Of a DNA stretch of 64,000 bases, positions 33,011-45,139 are shown piece by piece. Location of the stretch: positions 40,774,811 to 40,838,810 of the forward strand of contig OY282605.1 in NCBI GenBank assembly GCA_958298945.1. The letters are read 5' to 3'. Both the position numbers and the translations under genes were made by a program. Source of the DNA: Atherix ibis. Lineage: Eukaryota > Arthropoda > Insecta > Diptera > Athericidae. A model generated the notes under the pieces. It worked only from the letters and a program-made list of their open reading frames with translations, did not search any database and was not told the origin of the DNA. Position 1 is the stretch's first letter, and every line of letters begins with the position of its first letter.

Positions 33011-35298
33011 GACCATAATCTCTTGTTTATACGTAGCTAACGCAGAATTCCAACTGTTGAAGAAATTATTTTTTTATAATTTATATGCACTATTTATTAA
33101 TTAAATAAATTTAAAAATAAAAATGAAAAATTTTTCGCTAACCAAATTTTATCATAAATGACATATAAATTTGACATCTGTCAAATTAAGGGGCTAAACT
33201 TTCCAATCTACAATATAGATAATCCGTTATAAAAAAAAAATATGAAGCAAAAACTAATTAAAATTTCTTCCTATTTTTAAACAGCAAAGAAAATATTACA
33301 ACAATTAACCCACAAAATAACCTTTCTAAAAACATCTCCAAAAAAAATTGATATTTTTCCATCCTTTTTAGCGTTAAAAGTTTAATTCCAAAAAAAAAAA
33401 TGCATTTCTTTAAAAATAGAAATTGAGCTGTTAAATAAAATATGATGTGTTAATGATCAGAAATAAATTATTCAATTAATTAAATCAAACAAAAATTAAA
33501 TACGAAAACTAAAGCCGACACCTTTTTTCCCTAATAAAAATAAAAACTAAACCATTTTGACTAGAAACTATGAAATATGAAAAGAAAAAAAAACTACAAT
33601 AAAACGTAATATTTCGAGACTCTGACTCACAATATTAAACGTTCTTCCGTGATTTGTTTGCATTAGAAAAGAATCTGGCCAGAGTATCAGCATTCGAGAG
33701 GTAAATATATCAATTCAGGAATTTCAGGTAAAAATAAATATGATACGTGAACGCACCTGTGTATATATCCCAGACAGGATTCAATATTTGGGTACCCTTA
33801 ATAGCTGGTCCTTTTTTTTCTTATACTCGTATTCATTTCGTTACTATTCTCATCAGATTCGTTGAAATTGTCTTAACTTTATGAGAGAAAAAAATAAATA
33901 ATACAATTTCTGCTATAATTAAAATAAAATTAATTTTTTTTCGCCCGCCCATATAATTTTTAGAAAATTTCATATAATTTATAATTAATGAATTTCAAAA
34001 TCATTCGACATCTAAGGATCAAAATCGAATTTTAAGAACAACAAAAATTTTTAAAAAAAATGTTTTAGTGAGTTTTTATTTTTAATTTGTAAATTAAAAT
34101 ATTTTTAAACGAAAACTGAATATTTCTAATTTCATGTTTTAGGACAATTCATCAAAGGACACGAAACAATAAATGATCTTTTATTAAAAACATAATTGAG
34201 AAACGATAACTTTTCGATATTTTGACATTGAAATGACCCCTAAAAGGTCTCGGTTATCGACCCAGATCGTAAGATGAACAGAAAAAAGAGAAAAAGATTC
34301 TAGAAAGGAAAAAAATCCTTCCAACCACACAATAACAACGCACAAGTGTCCAAAAATGATGTTTTTATTTTGATAGGTTTTTTTTCCCCTATTTTCTATG
34401 CTTTCTCCGTTGAAATAAAAATACAACAAATCCTCGTTAGGTGCATACATTATATGCATTGTGTCTGGAATCCTTATTAAAGAGATTGCATATATGTAAG
34501 GAAGCCTACCTTTTTTTCCAAATCGGAATTCTGCTGGCACTGCTTTCCCAGGACACTCCCTATTATCATTCGCTTGTGTCTCCTGCACGTTCTGATGAAT
34601 TGTTGAGGCGCAACCAAGTCGATAACAATATTCACCACGATCAGGCAGACGCAGATCGGATTAGGACCTTAGTTTCCTATATTTTTTTTGTGTGTTCACT
34701 TTCATTTATTTATTGTCTGCTCTAACACGATATTGTCCAGATCTTATTCACTTTCTACAATCTGATTGCTATTCTCTGACATCTATCAGAAAAATTAACA
34801 AGGATTTCATCAAAAAGATAAACAATGATCGCTAAAGAAAATATTTTGATGGTCTTTATTTTTTTTTTCCACCTCAGAACGAGAATGTGCAAATTAAGAA
34901 TAAGAAATGTTTTGCCGTGCATAAGACTTTTTAAGAGGAAAATAATTTTCCATTCAGTATGCATGATAATTTCCTTTTTTTTCATATACAATATAATTTG
35001 GTAAAAATCCTTTTTATTATTACATTCAACTTTAAAGGATATTAAAACATTTATCTTTAATTTAAAGTTTTTATTTAAAAAAAACTAAATATAAAATAAA
35101 ATATTATAGCAGAAAATATTAATACCAAAATTTTTTTTAGAATTTCCGATTCAATTTTCTTTTTTAAGATTAAATATTGAAAATGTCCTTTTTTTTGGGA
35201 AAAAAAATTATTTAAAATTATGTGAAATATTTAGAAAAATAGAAATTTAAATCGTTTATATTATTTGCGATTTCAATAAGTAATTATTAGCTATAATA
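33011..35298. other. AT-rich intergenic DNA
   Basis: No gene is recognised. Frames at 34184-34588 (-) and 34441-34725 (+) overlap each other in a slightly more balanced segment but match nothing I know. The rest is A/T homopolymer-rich. Confidence 0.45.
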
Positions 35299-36292
35299 TA
35301 GGTCTTACTTATTCCGATAAGTTCGGCCATTTTGAATGTTCGGCTAATTTTTGACAGCAATTTTCCAATTTTCATTAATTAATCTTTTTGTTAATTTTTT
35401 ATATTTTCGTCGTCAATTTTTATTCCTTTCCCTTTGCGTGGATGGTTTTATTTCTTCTTCTAATTTGTTTAGAAGTTCAGCCATTTTGAATGTTCAGTTA
35501 ATTTTTGACAGCTGCTTTGCTTGCCCGTGATTTTGACGGCTCGTCTTTGATTTTTGCTCAATTTCGACCAAACACAGCATTGCATTAACATTGCTAAGGA
35601 GCTGTTGGACTCTGTCCGCGGTGACCCAAATTTGCTCCAGAGTATCATAACTGGTGACAAATCATGGGTTTATGGGTATGACGTGTAAACCAAAGCTCAA
35701 TAATCCCAATGGAAGCTGCCGCATGAGCCAAGACCGAAAAAAGCGCACCAAGTTCGGTCGAATATGAAGGGTTTGCTTACAGTTTTCTTCGATTGCAGGG
35801 GCGTGGTGCATCATGAGTTCTTGCCACAGGGTAGAATGGTCAATAAGGAATATTACCTGCAAATTATGCGCAAGTTGCGCGAAACCAAACCGCCAGAAAC
35901 ACCCGGATTTGTGGAAGAACAAAAATTGACTTTTGCACCATGATAACGCCCCTGCTCACGCCTCGTTGCTTATGCGCGAATTTTTTGCCAAAAACAACAC
36001 ACTAATAATGTCGCAGCCACCGTATTTCCAAGATCTGGACCCCTGTGAGTTTTTCTTGTTCCCGAAACCGATTCTTTGATCCATTTTTTGGAATGGGCAA
36101 AAATTGAAGACGAGCCAAAACACGTGCAAGCAAAGTAGCTGTCAAAAATTAACTGAATATCCAAAATGGCCGAACTTATCGGCATAAGTGAGAGACATGA
36201 ATACCAACATAATGCCATAAAAAATTTAAAATCGAATTTACGTAACATGCAGAAATTCAAAATTTGCGATAAAATTTTACGAACAGACCTCG
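35299..36292 (+). mobile_element. Long-TIR mariner, copy D2 (5' end truncated)
   Basis: The right end matches that of D1 (ACAGACCTCG at 36283-36292, then TG rather than TA). The left outer ~95 bp of the TIR is missing; similarity begins at TAGGTCTTACTTATTCCGAT. The interior and the LFPK junction match D1. A ~80-bp block at 35395-35475 resembles the 167-bp satellite at 29.0-29.8 kb. Confidence 0.82.
35585..36075 (+). pseudogene. Mariner transposase relic in D2
   Basis: Visible pieces in order are AKELLDSVRGDPN, ITGDKSWVYGYDV followed by a stop, PRPKKA, LLTVFFDCRGVVHHEFLPQG, VNKEYYLQIMRKLRE, a frameshifted HDNAPAHAS block near 35940 with the second aspartate, and PPYFQDLDPCEFFLFPK. In the last block the aspartate aligned with the third catalytic position is glutamate (CEFF in place of CDFF). 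The frame ends at the same LFPK junction as D1. Inactive. Confidence 0.8.
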
Positions 36293-36539
36293 TGAAAAAA
36301 AAACCATAAATAAAATCAAATTTTTTTGATGTGATAGTACCGGATTATCCATTTTTTAGTTTTAAAAGTACAATTCAATCATTTAACATGTGTTAAATAT
36401 AATTATAATTTGTTTTAATATTTCCATAAACTAAAGTTGGCCATTTATATTGTGATTTGTTTAGTTTATAAAAAATATCGGAAAAAGATGCAAAAAATAC
36501 GCCAATTTAGATGCTATTGTAGAATAGCGGGTCTTAAAT
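36293..36539. other. AT-rich intergenic DNA
   Basis: Nothing recognised; this lies between mariner D2 and a DR1 copy. Confidence 0.4.
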
Positions 36540-37300
36540 GCTAAGTTTTCAACCTTCAGCGATGAGACTCGTTTTTCGATCAGGAAATTACAAAATTTCC
36601 ATATATAAAATTTTTATAATTTAAAAATAATTATAAAAGAGCCATTGTATCCTCAAGCAAAGCTACTTTGTGGTATTTATTTTGGTCTGAAGGTGTTATT
36701 TGTTCGTATTTCTTTGAAAATTAAGAACTGTCAATTTACTGTCAGTAAGGACTGATACTGTCAATTTTTCATTGACTGTTATCGGCTTGTTAACATATCA
36801 AAATGATCTTACACTTAAAAATTTTAATCTGAATGATGTAAAATTTTGATAAGCTAAAAATTTATCTTCTAAAAAAAGACGAAATTTAAGCTTTATTGCA
36901 CAAAAAGTTCCCAGGAAGCCCTTAATTTCGAGATTTGGTGATGTCAAATGTCCTTAAAAATCGCGTGATTAAACGCCGTTTGACTTTTTTTCTTATAAAA
37001 TTATATAAAAATTATTTTTATGCATATCATATTTAAACTATAAAAGTGCACATAGACCAAATTACAGGACGTACTGAGAAAAATAATCATCAACAATAAC
37101 CTAAAAAGGATCGATTTTTTTTACAAAATTTCATGTCAATTATTCGAATAATATTATATCTAAACATATAATGGCAAAATATGAGAAATATAATTAAATA
37201 TTTATTTTATATAAATTTTTATTAAAAATAGTATTTATTGAATTTTACTTTCAAAAATGTAAATTGGATAACACCTTACTATAACGGACAACATAATTAA
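36540..37300 (-). repeat. DR1 dispersed repeat, copy e
   Basis: Read on the minus strand, this gives the same block order as copy c: the AATTGGATAA end, GGATC...TTATTGTTG, CAAATCTCGAAATTAAGGGC, the ACCTTCAGACCAAAATAAA block (~36700 on the plus strand) and CGAGTCTCATCGCTG (~36565). Confidence 0.6.
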
Positions 37301-37489
37301 GAGCTTTTCAGTAGCTTCGACTTAATTATTTTTTCTGTGCTAAAATTAAAAATGTCTTTTAAAAAAAAAGCTTTTAAAATTATATGAAATATTCAAAAAA
37401 GTTAATTACTTAATTTTTATTTGAACAAAAAGTTCTTATTAGCTACGAAAATACCACAAATAAAGATAGTGCTTGTATTTCATAGGAAA

Positions 37490-38100
37490 ATATCCTTTTT
37501 TGAATACCTAATCCATGAGATAATTTCCATTATTTTCTATTAGCTTCCTTTACAAATAAGGCTATTTTGTGATGCTACTCTTGTAAAATTCCCGTGCTTT
37601 TTCATTAGAAAAGGAGTCCAGGTGGTTTTGTACGTCATCAACTGATTTGAATTCCTTATTTCGAATCGAATGCTCCAAGAACCTGAATAGATGATAATCG
37701 GAAAATGGAATATTGGGGGAATATGGTGGATGGTGCGGAACTTCTAAATCCAGATTCCTGATTTACCACTGCGTGTGGTCTTGCGTTGTCATGCTGCAAA
37801 ATGCGTCGTTGGTTATTCACTAAAACAGATCATTTTTCTTACCATCTCCGCCTTCATTATTCCCAATTGGGCACAATGCACCTCTACAGTGAGTGTCTGG
37901 CTAGGTTTTAATAATTCATAATGAATGACTCTCCAAAAATCCCACCAAATACATAGAAGAACCTTTTTTTATGGTCAATGTTGGTCAAGGGGTCGATAGA
38001 CGTTCTTGATTTTGCGAAAGCCATTATTTTTTTTTCTTCGGCTTCTTGTACAAGTGCTAGGGATGGATTTGGGGTTAGCCAGGAAGAAGCAATTAACACC
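37490..38100 (-). pseudogene. Cecropia/maT-like mariner transposase relic, C-terminal half
   Basis: Broken minus-strand frames give, in order, SWLTPNPSLALV (~38090), VLLCIWWDFWRVIHYELLKP (~37950), LTVEVHCAQLGIMK, a QHDNARPHAV block (~37790, second catalytic aspartate), then HHPPYSP...FSDYHLFRFLEHS (~37700, third aspartate) and a C-terminal DVQNHLDSFFSNEKAREFY stretch. The N-terminal half is found at 40230-40640 on the same strand, beyond an R1-clade insertion. There are many frameshifts. Confidence 0.72.
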
Positions 38101-38449
38101 AATACTCCTTCAAAAATATCTCCCCTTCTCTAATCCTTGCCATCTATTTTTCAAAAGTCATTAAAAATTTTAAAAAAATTGAAAAGCAAAAATAAATATT
38201 TTTTTCTTCTTCCTTCTTCGAATTTTTTTTGGTTCCTTTTTTTTCTTCTACCTACGATATTTTTGCAAATTTTTTTGGACCTTCCTATTCCCTAGCCTGT
38301 ATCATTTAAATATACCTTACGGCATGAATTTTTTAATTATTTTTGGGTGATAAAAAACCAATCATGAATTGAAAGCCCCCCCCCACCTACCAATCATGAA
38401 ATGCTAGCCGGCCAGCTAAGACTAAACGAAAGGGGGATTACTTGAGAAC

Positions 38450-39890
38450 CCTACTTTATACCGCCCAAACACATTCTATGCAACCTATTGGATGAATTCA
38501 TCGAGGGGCAGAGGGGCTTATCTGAAGCCCAATTTGGCTTCTGGAGGACATGCTCCACCATAGATGCTATTAATTTGATCATTGGCACAGCGCGTAAATC
38601 TATCAACGGCAAAAAGTAGAAAAGAGGCTCCATAAAGTACTGCCCTATTATACCCCTTGATGTAAAGAACGCCTTCAACTCGACCAGATGGGAATGTACA
38701 CTTGAAGACCTGGGCTCAATAGGTGTTCCGGAGTACATTTCCAGGATAATAGAAAACTACCTGAGTAGTAAAATTCTTTTGTACAGGACGATCAGTGGGT
38801 AGAGGTCATAGAGGATCACGAGGGGGATCCTACACTGCTTGGTTCTGAGCCCTTTATTGTAGAATATAATGTATTCTCAGGGTCCATATCCCAGAGGAAC
38901 ATGTGCAGACGATATTGCTATGGTCGTAGTGGCAAAATATATGGAAGAGGTTGAACAGATCTGTAATGAGAACGTTGCTTCAGTTCGAAGTTGGCTGCTG
39001 ACAGCTGGTCTTAGGTTGGCGGACCATACAACGGCGGTAGGCATTATGATGGTCAGTAGAGAGAGTGTAACCATTAGGATTGGCGAACATAAGGTGATCT
39101 CGGGAACATCTTTATCAAGGGGTGATGATTTACGTTAGGCTGCGGTTTCAGGAAGACCTATTATAAGTTGGTGGGAAGGCTGCGGAGATAATAATCGCAC
39201 TGGTGCGCTTAATAACGTACCTTGGGAGACCCAGGCAGAGTAGGAGGACCCTGTTAGCGACCGTGGTTGCGTCAATCCTGCTGTATGTTGTACCAATTTA
39301 GGTGGATGGGTTGATTGGAGCAAACTGCATACATGGAGTTGTTTCAGTATACCGTAGGAGCGCATTAAGCGTGTCCTCTGCATACCGAATAGTGTCATAC
39401 GAGGTCATTTGTGTTGTGGCCGGAAAGTTACCGTTCGAAATACTGACAGATTAGCGGTAGAGTACTACCAGAGAGGTCAGTGTGACGCTGCGGCGTGATC
39501 CACGGCTCGTACGGGGGAAAGAAATAAGTCCAAGAGGAAGTGACAAAATCGTTGGATCCGTGGATAGATCGACGACATGGTTATGTTGGCTACTACCTAT
39601 CTGAACTTTTGAGGGGACATAAATGTTATCAGGCTTACCAATACCGCTTTAAATTGGATTCTAGCCTAATGTAGTCTTCTTGTGACGATATGGTGGAGAG
39701 CGTAGATCACGTATGAATTAAATGCACCCGATTCAATGCGGATAGAAAAGAGGCACTAAAATTCGCTGGTAGGTTCCTGACGCGGGAGAATGTCGTGGCC
39801 CTGAAGCTGGACTCGAAAATGGCTTGGGAGGCTGTCGAAGTCCATGTGGCAACAGTCCTAAAAGACTACGTATGAAGGAGCTAGAAAAAA
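38450..39890 (+). pseudogene. R1-clade non-LTR retrotransposon relic, copy 2
   Basis: In order: RGLSEAQFGFWRTCSTIDAI (~38510), the SINGKK block (~38600), LDVKNAFNSTRWECTLEDLG (~38660), YISRIIENYLSS (~38740), the catalytic box CADDIAMVVVAKYMEEVEQI (~38905), then LRLADHTTAVG and a broken thumb region. A C-terminal zinc-finger-like region follows (SLLVTIW...DHV near 39690, then KEALKFAGRFL and VVALKLDSKMAWEAVE near 39800). It is richer than the copy at 15147-16270 but also broken. The element lies between the two halves of a mariner relic. Confidence 0.8.
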
Positions 39891-40229
39891 CGGTACAAAT
39901 AATTCACCAGAGTAATGATTTCGATTAATTCCTGCCCCACGAAGTGAAGCCTGACGGCGGCTCCATATTGGAGTATAGAAATGTGACCAAGTAAGATGGT
40001 TTCAGTGGGTTAAAGTCCCACACTTTATCTTTCGATAATTTCAATCTTACTATAATAAAAGAAAGCCTACCGCCAGCATGCTCAGTCACTCCCCTCGTCT
40101 TCTGGAAGTTCTAGCTCAGCTATCAGAGCCATCCATCTAGGACTTACTTCACGTCAGCATTAAAAAAAACATTTTTTTTACACCACAATCCAATTAATAA
40201 TAACTCTTTTAGAGTTCAAGGACTACTAA
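39891..40229. other. 3' flank of the R1-clade relic
   Basis: This probably contains the 3' untranslated tail of the retroelement (ending near 40060) and the junction with the interrupted mariner. No poly-A tail or target duplication was clear. Confidence 0.4.
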
Positions 40230-40640
40230 ACATAACACCCCTCATCACTAGTAATGATCCTTCTAAGGAATGGATCCTATTCATATCTAGATAATAGGGA
40301 CGAACAAATGGTAATACTTCCTTCTAGGTTCGATGGCAAAAGCTTGCACGGTATCCAAATTCTTTGTCTACTTTTTTCAAGCCCTTCGAGGTGCTCCTTG
40401 ACTGTTGTCCAGAAGCAGCCTAGCTTTTTAGATAATTATTTTATTGTTTTGCGGGAATCTGACTCCACTAATGAATTCAAAGCCGCTCATCTAGTTCCGT
40501 ATATCTTCCTAACTTCGGTTTGTCCTTCAACTCCTTATCACCGCATTTGAATTTTTGAAACCATCTTTGAAATTTACGCAGACGGTTTGGCCCAGCTTAT
40601 TTTGCCTTCAACTTTTCGTCGAATAAAAAGAGCAATAAAT
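40230..40640 (-). pseudogene. Cecropia/maT-like mariner transposase relic, N-terminal half
   Basis: Minus-strand reading gives a RKFQRWFQKFKCGDKELKD block (~40560), LGRYTELDE, a LSKKLGCF...VKEHLEGLKKVDK helix-turn-helix segment (~40390), then ICSSLLSRYE, a stop, DPFLRRIITSDEGCYV (~40260). The SDE is the first catalytic aspartate. The matching C-terminal half begins at 38100, so this is one element cut in two. Confidence 0.7.
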
Positions 40641-42469
40641 GCTGTAAAAGCGTAAAAAATTTTTTTTTGGGTGAAGACAGTACAATTACTAACCAAGCTT
40701 CAAAATGACATCTACTTTGACGTGTTCACTTGACCGCTACTGTTCAATTAATATTTACATTTTTTTCGAATTTTTTATAGTATTTTTAGCACAATTTAAG
40801 AAAAGTTATTTTATAAATGATCAAAACGTAAAGGAAATTTTTGGAAAAAAAATTTCAAAAACTATTCCAACAACCCAAAAAAAAAATGTGTCCGATTTTC
40901 TTTTTTATAAAAATGAGCGCTTACAAAATGACCATCGTTATCCTTATTTTCTTGTTACTTATTCACACATCACAATGACCATTCTGAGATTTTAGACAAA
41001 AAAAAAACGATAAAATGAAAGTGAAAAAAACATATTCCCTCGTCCAATAAACCACTTCAAGTCAACTCCAAGTCAACTCAAGTCGAGTTGGGTCCTTTCT
41101 TTTATCCGAAAATCTTTGTAGCAACTATCAAGGCGATTGAATAAAATAAATTTGTTATCAAGTCCCATTGGTATTGTTGTGAATTTTTTCTCTCAGCCAT
41201 TTCGCTATCGAAATAACCGTCTTCAGTGTACAAAGGCGATTCTAACTTTTGTTGCGCATCGTACAATAAATTTTCGACCATCGACAAAACGAAAAGAAAA
41301 GGATGACTTTTTTTATTATTATTCGTTGACTGGATATTTCTAGGACAGGACAATATAAAGGAGGATAGATCCAGCCTACACGCAGTATTATAATAAGGCG
41401 CTATCAAATTATTCAACGGACTGCAACAGGTGATGCCGGTCCAACTATGTGCGAGGATATTCAGTTAGGATCGACGCAGGACGGATAAGTGCAGTGTGTG
41501 TGCACAATGCATAATGCCATGCCAGCTAGCGAGCGATGCGGACACAAAAGGATATTCAGCTATAAAATTTATTTGCAGCAGGTTGTGAACAGATCCTTCG
41601 ATAAGGGTAAATATTTTCCCATACTTTGTGCAAGTGAAATTAGTCGTCTAGTCGCAGTCGTTTTTAGTTTATCTTCCCTTTTCGTCCTTCGAACAACTAC
41701 TCATTCGGTCTGTTCTCACAGCTTATACATCTGTCTAAGCACTGCAAACCTAAAATTTTCGAAACACCAAATTATAGTCAAGAAGAAAAAATAACTTTTA
41801 TAACGTGTTCCATTTTTACCTGCTCTCGTATAATATTCATACCTGAAAACAGAATTGATTGTAGAAGCAAAAAAAAAAACCACGCAATCAACCTAAAATA
41901 ATATCGAACCTGACTTGGATTAAGAAGTTGCGTAGTTTCGATTCGATTCTGAGTTTTAATGATGCAAAATGCAAGCCAACCAACAAACCATCCAGCAACG
42001 TTGGTTTCTTTCTATTTTCCATCCCTGCAAACCCCCAGAAGATTCGTCCTTCTCTTACCATAGAGTCTGCTATCGATCAAACTAGTAATATTCCCATTAA
42101 AATGAATTGCTATCAAAAAACTAATAAAGGAAGATCCTCAAAAAAAATGTGGCGATGATCAAAAACCCTCGATCCTGTGAACTGAACTCTAAAAGGAAAA
42201 AAAATCCTTTAATAAAAAGTGCATTTTTCGTGCGGGTCAGATGTTGCCTTTTCGATAGAAAAAAAAAACCAAAACGGGCAAATTTACACCAATCCTTTTA
42301 TTTTTCCCAAGGATTAAAATTATATAATATTTTTTTTAACTTTTTATTTAAAAGTCGATGAAAATTATTTATTAGGATTTTAAATGCGTTGTATTTTCAA
42401 AGCTGGCTTATGAATGTGCGTGACTTGGTTTTTTGTTTATCCAAATTGTCTTACGGTAAGAATTTGATA
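40641..42469. other. Intergenic DNA, no gene assigned
   Basis: Balanced composition from 41050 to 41760 suggests unique sequence. Frames such as 41102-41416 (-) and 41489-41794 (+) were inspected and matched nothing known; the latter has no ATG start. The rest is AT-rich. Confidence 0.45.
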
Positions 42470-42730
42470 GAAAAATCCTTTTTTAGCAATTTTTACTTAT
42501 TATCCAATTTGTATTTTGGAAAGTCAAATTCAATAAATTATACTTTTTATTTAGATTTGCATATAATTTTTAATTTATTAGCCATTTAGCTAAATATTAA
42601 ATAATATTCAAAATATTGCTAAAAAAACTGCTTACAAGAGTCGCGATCTTTTCGAGGTAGTTTTTGATGACTTTTTCAAACCGGGCTATCCATTTTATTT
42701 ATCTAATAATACAGTATTATTAATTTAATA
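42470..42730 (+). repeat. DR1 dispersed repeat, copy f (partial)
   Basis: TTATCCAATTTGTATTTTGG (~42497) and GATCTTTTCGAGGTAGTTTT (~42647) match the start of copy b. Similarity is lost after the CGGGCTATCCA block (~42683). Confidence 0.55.
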
Positions 42731-43151
42731 TAGTTGTTAAGTATAAATATTACTTAAATTAATTTTTATTTAGATTTTAGTTTGCCATTTTTTTTAAATT
42801 TATTTTTATTTAAGTTGTTTTAAGTTTTTTTTTTTTTAATTGATATCTAAAACTACTTACAACTAGAAGCAAGCAGATTTTTAGGAGTGTAAATACAAGG
42901 ACGTGTTACCTCAAGAACAGAATAATTTTATTTTATAATTTTTAATAATCTCTCCACCATCGCTATTATCGAATGTCAGTTCTCCGCCATCGCTATTGTC
43001 AAACGTTAGCGGAAGTGGTCAGTTCTCTTCTTAAAGGATTAAGATGGTAGAATAGACGCAAATGGAATTTTTCGTATCAGGAGATTCATAGTGCATTTAG
43101 ATTACGATGGGTGACCTTGTTTTGTACTTAAAAGGGGAATTGATCATTTTA
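42731..43151. other. AT-rich DNA left of mariner A3
   Basis: A short imperfect direct repeat (TCTCC-CCATCGCTATT) occurs at about 42953 and 42980. No gene is seen. Confidence 0.4.
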
Positions 43152-44412
43152 CCAGAGGTATAAGCTTAAATCCGATGTTTAGTCATAGATGGCGCGGGTG
43201 AGTGTATTAAGCTACCATAGGCACGCCATACTTTTTTTTATGAGTTTGACATCTGTCAACATTAATCAGTGCACATTGTCAGCAATTTCGTATAACAACA
43301 GACATTTTTTCTTCGGTAATCATGTCTAGTTTTGTGCCAGAAAAAGAGCATTTGCGGGAAACGCTGCTTTTCTGCTTCAATTTGAAGAAATCGGTGCAGA
43401 AAAGCCTTATGGAGGCCTATGGTGGCAGTGCTTTATCGGAAACAACGTGCCGAAATTGGTTTTGTCGGTTCAAAGACGGCAATTTTGACTTGTGGGAGAA
43501 GAAGTGTGAAAATCGGCCTAGGAAGGTTGAGGACCATCAATTGCAGGCTCTTTTGGATGAAGACGATACCCAATCGCAAAAAATGCTCGCGGAGCAATTG
43601 GGTGTTACTCAACCAGCTATTTTCATGCATCTGCGTGCCATGGGAAAGATTGAAAAGATCAATCAAGCCCGGAAAATGGGTAGGCAGATGGAGCGACGCC
43701 AAAACACATGCGAAATCTTGCTCGCCAGATAAAAAAGAATGTCGTTCCTGCATCGGATTGTGATAGGCGATGAAAAGTGGATATATTTCGAGAATTCTAA
43801 ATGCAAGAAATCGTTGGTTGATCCCGGCCGACCATCAACATCGTCCCCAAGACCAAATCGCTTCGGACGGAGACGATGCTGTGCGTTTGGTGGGGTCAAC
43901 AAGGTATCGTCTACTATGAGATGTTGAAACCTGGTGAAACTGTCAATTCTCACCGCTACCACTAACAACTGATCAAATTGCACCGTGCTCTGCGTGAAAA
44001 AAGGACGGATTATCAATAAAGTCATGACAAGCTTCTTTTCCTCCACGATAACGCACCATCGCACACGTCAAAAATAGTCCGAAACTTCTGGAGACACTCA
44101 ACTGGGAGATGCTAACTCATCCCGCTTATTCACAATACCTGGCCCCTTCCCACTACTATTTGTTTTCGTCGATGGGTCACGCGCTCGCTGATCAGCACTT
44201 CGATTCTTACGAAGACGTCCGAAAATGGCTAATGAGTGGTTTGCCTCGAAAGAGAAGGAATTTTTTTGGCGTGGTATCCACAAGTTGCTCGAGAGATGGA
44301 AAAAAAGTGTAGCTAGCGAGGGCAAGTACTTTAAAAAAATTTGTTTTTGCTTTCTATGAAAAAAAAGGGTTTTTTTGACTAAAAAACAGCGGATTTAAGC
44401 TTATACACCTGA
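43152..44412 (+). mobile_element. Mos1-like mariner (mauritiana subfamily), near full-length copy A3
   Basis: Inverted repeats CCAGAGGTATAAGCTTAAAT on the left and the reverse complement on the right (ending ACACCTGA) are flanked by TA at 43150-43151 and 44413-44414. The length of 1261 bp is close to the ~1.3 kb usual for the family. The 5' untranslated region closely matches those of A1 and A2. Confidence 0.93.
43322..44333 (+). pseudogene. Mos1-like mariner transposase, broken (copy A3)
   Basis: The ATG is at 43322 (MSSFVPEKEHLRETLLFCF). The DNA-binding half is nearly complete with a small in-frame deletion after KKSV. TAA at 43730-43732 interrupts just before SFLHRIVIGDEKW, where the first catalytic aspartate is intact. 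A one-base deletion near 43870 shifts the frame. In the new frame, IVYYEMLKPGE and LHDNAPSHT (second aspartate) are present among two further stops. A second shift precedes the third segment, which reads SQYLAPSHYYLF in place of the usual SPDLAPSDYHLF, so the third catalytic aspartate is histidine. Inactive. Confidence 0.9.
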
Positions 44413-44414
44413 TA

Positions 44415-44710
44415 TGAAGGATTCGGGATTCTGTAGTTGAAATTTGAAGGGATCTGTACTCGCCATAGTGTGAAAATAACATGAGCAGATTTTTGCTCAT
44501 CCAGCCCAACTCTTCACATTTTGAGCCAGGTTTCTAAGAAGTGGACGTGGTTTTTTAGAATATTGAAGCCATTGAAGGTTCTTTGTGATGTGGAAGGAAG
44601 GTTGTATCATCAGCATTTGTTACGGTAAGGATATCACTGTGACAAGAAATATCATTCTAAAGAATTGTTTCTAGGATACATCGCTGAGGTACACCGGCGA
44701 AATTAGGATA
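44415..44710 (-). pseudogene. Jockey-like reverse transcriptase fragment
   Basis: The minus strand reads FAGVPQRCILE near 44695 (compare AGVPQGSILGP), then NADDTTFLPHHKEPSMASI around 44610, the catalytic box with both aspartates, and after frameshifts HVHFLETWLK and KSAHVIFTLWRVQIPS near 44480. The motif order is that of jockey-clade non-LTR retrotransposons. The fragment abuts the right end of mariner A3; I did not see a convincing continuation left of 43150. Confidence 0.65.
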
Positions 44711-45139
44711 AATGTCAGCAAACTCAATATTTTCAGCTACTTGATATAGGATTTTAGGATAAAGTAGTAACCAGCGAGGATCTTAGGATGTAGAAATAAC
44801 CAGAGAGTAAGACTTGCTATAACTTCCAAAGCATTACAGCATGTATATACACGGTCTCAAAACTAAGTTAAATTTTTAAATACTGCTGTTCCTAAAAAAA
44901 AAAATGTCTTCAACGATTAGGCTGATTTCTCCATCGCTGCATAAGTTTTTAAGCAAAATATACTAAGCTCTAAAAAACCTCAAACAGAAACTGGAAAAGA
45001 GCCATTATATTTATGGAAAATGGTTGTCTGATACGCATATTGGTCTGAAGGTGTCATTGAACCATATTTTTTTATATGACCCTTGCCATCAATTTTGTCG
45101 TATGTTAACAATTTTTTTTAAGTCAAAACTTAAAGATTA
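44711..45139. other. Intergenic DNA with a short DR1-like block
   Basis: At 45000-45060, GAGCCATTATATTTATGG followed by TTGGTCTGAAGGTGT resembles part of DR1 copy e (36650-36710) in the same orientation. No gene is seen. Confidence 0.4.

Noticed and set aside
34441..34725. 94-codon plus-strand frame, with an overlapping minus-strand frame
   Set aside because: Both strands are open over the same segment and neither resembles a known protein.
41489..41794. 101-codon frame with cysteine-rich start
   Set aside because: It opens at GTG rather than ATG, has no signal-peptide pattern I trust, and matches no family.
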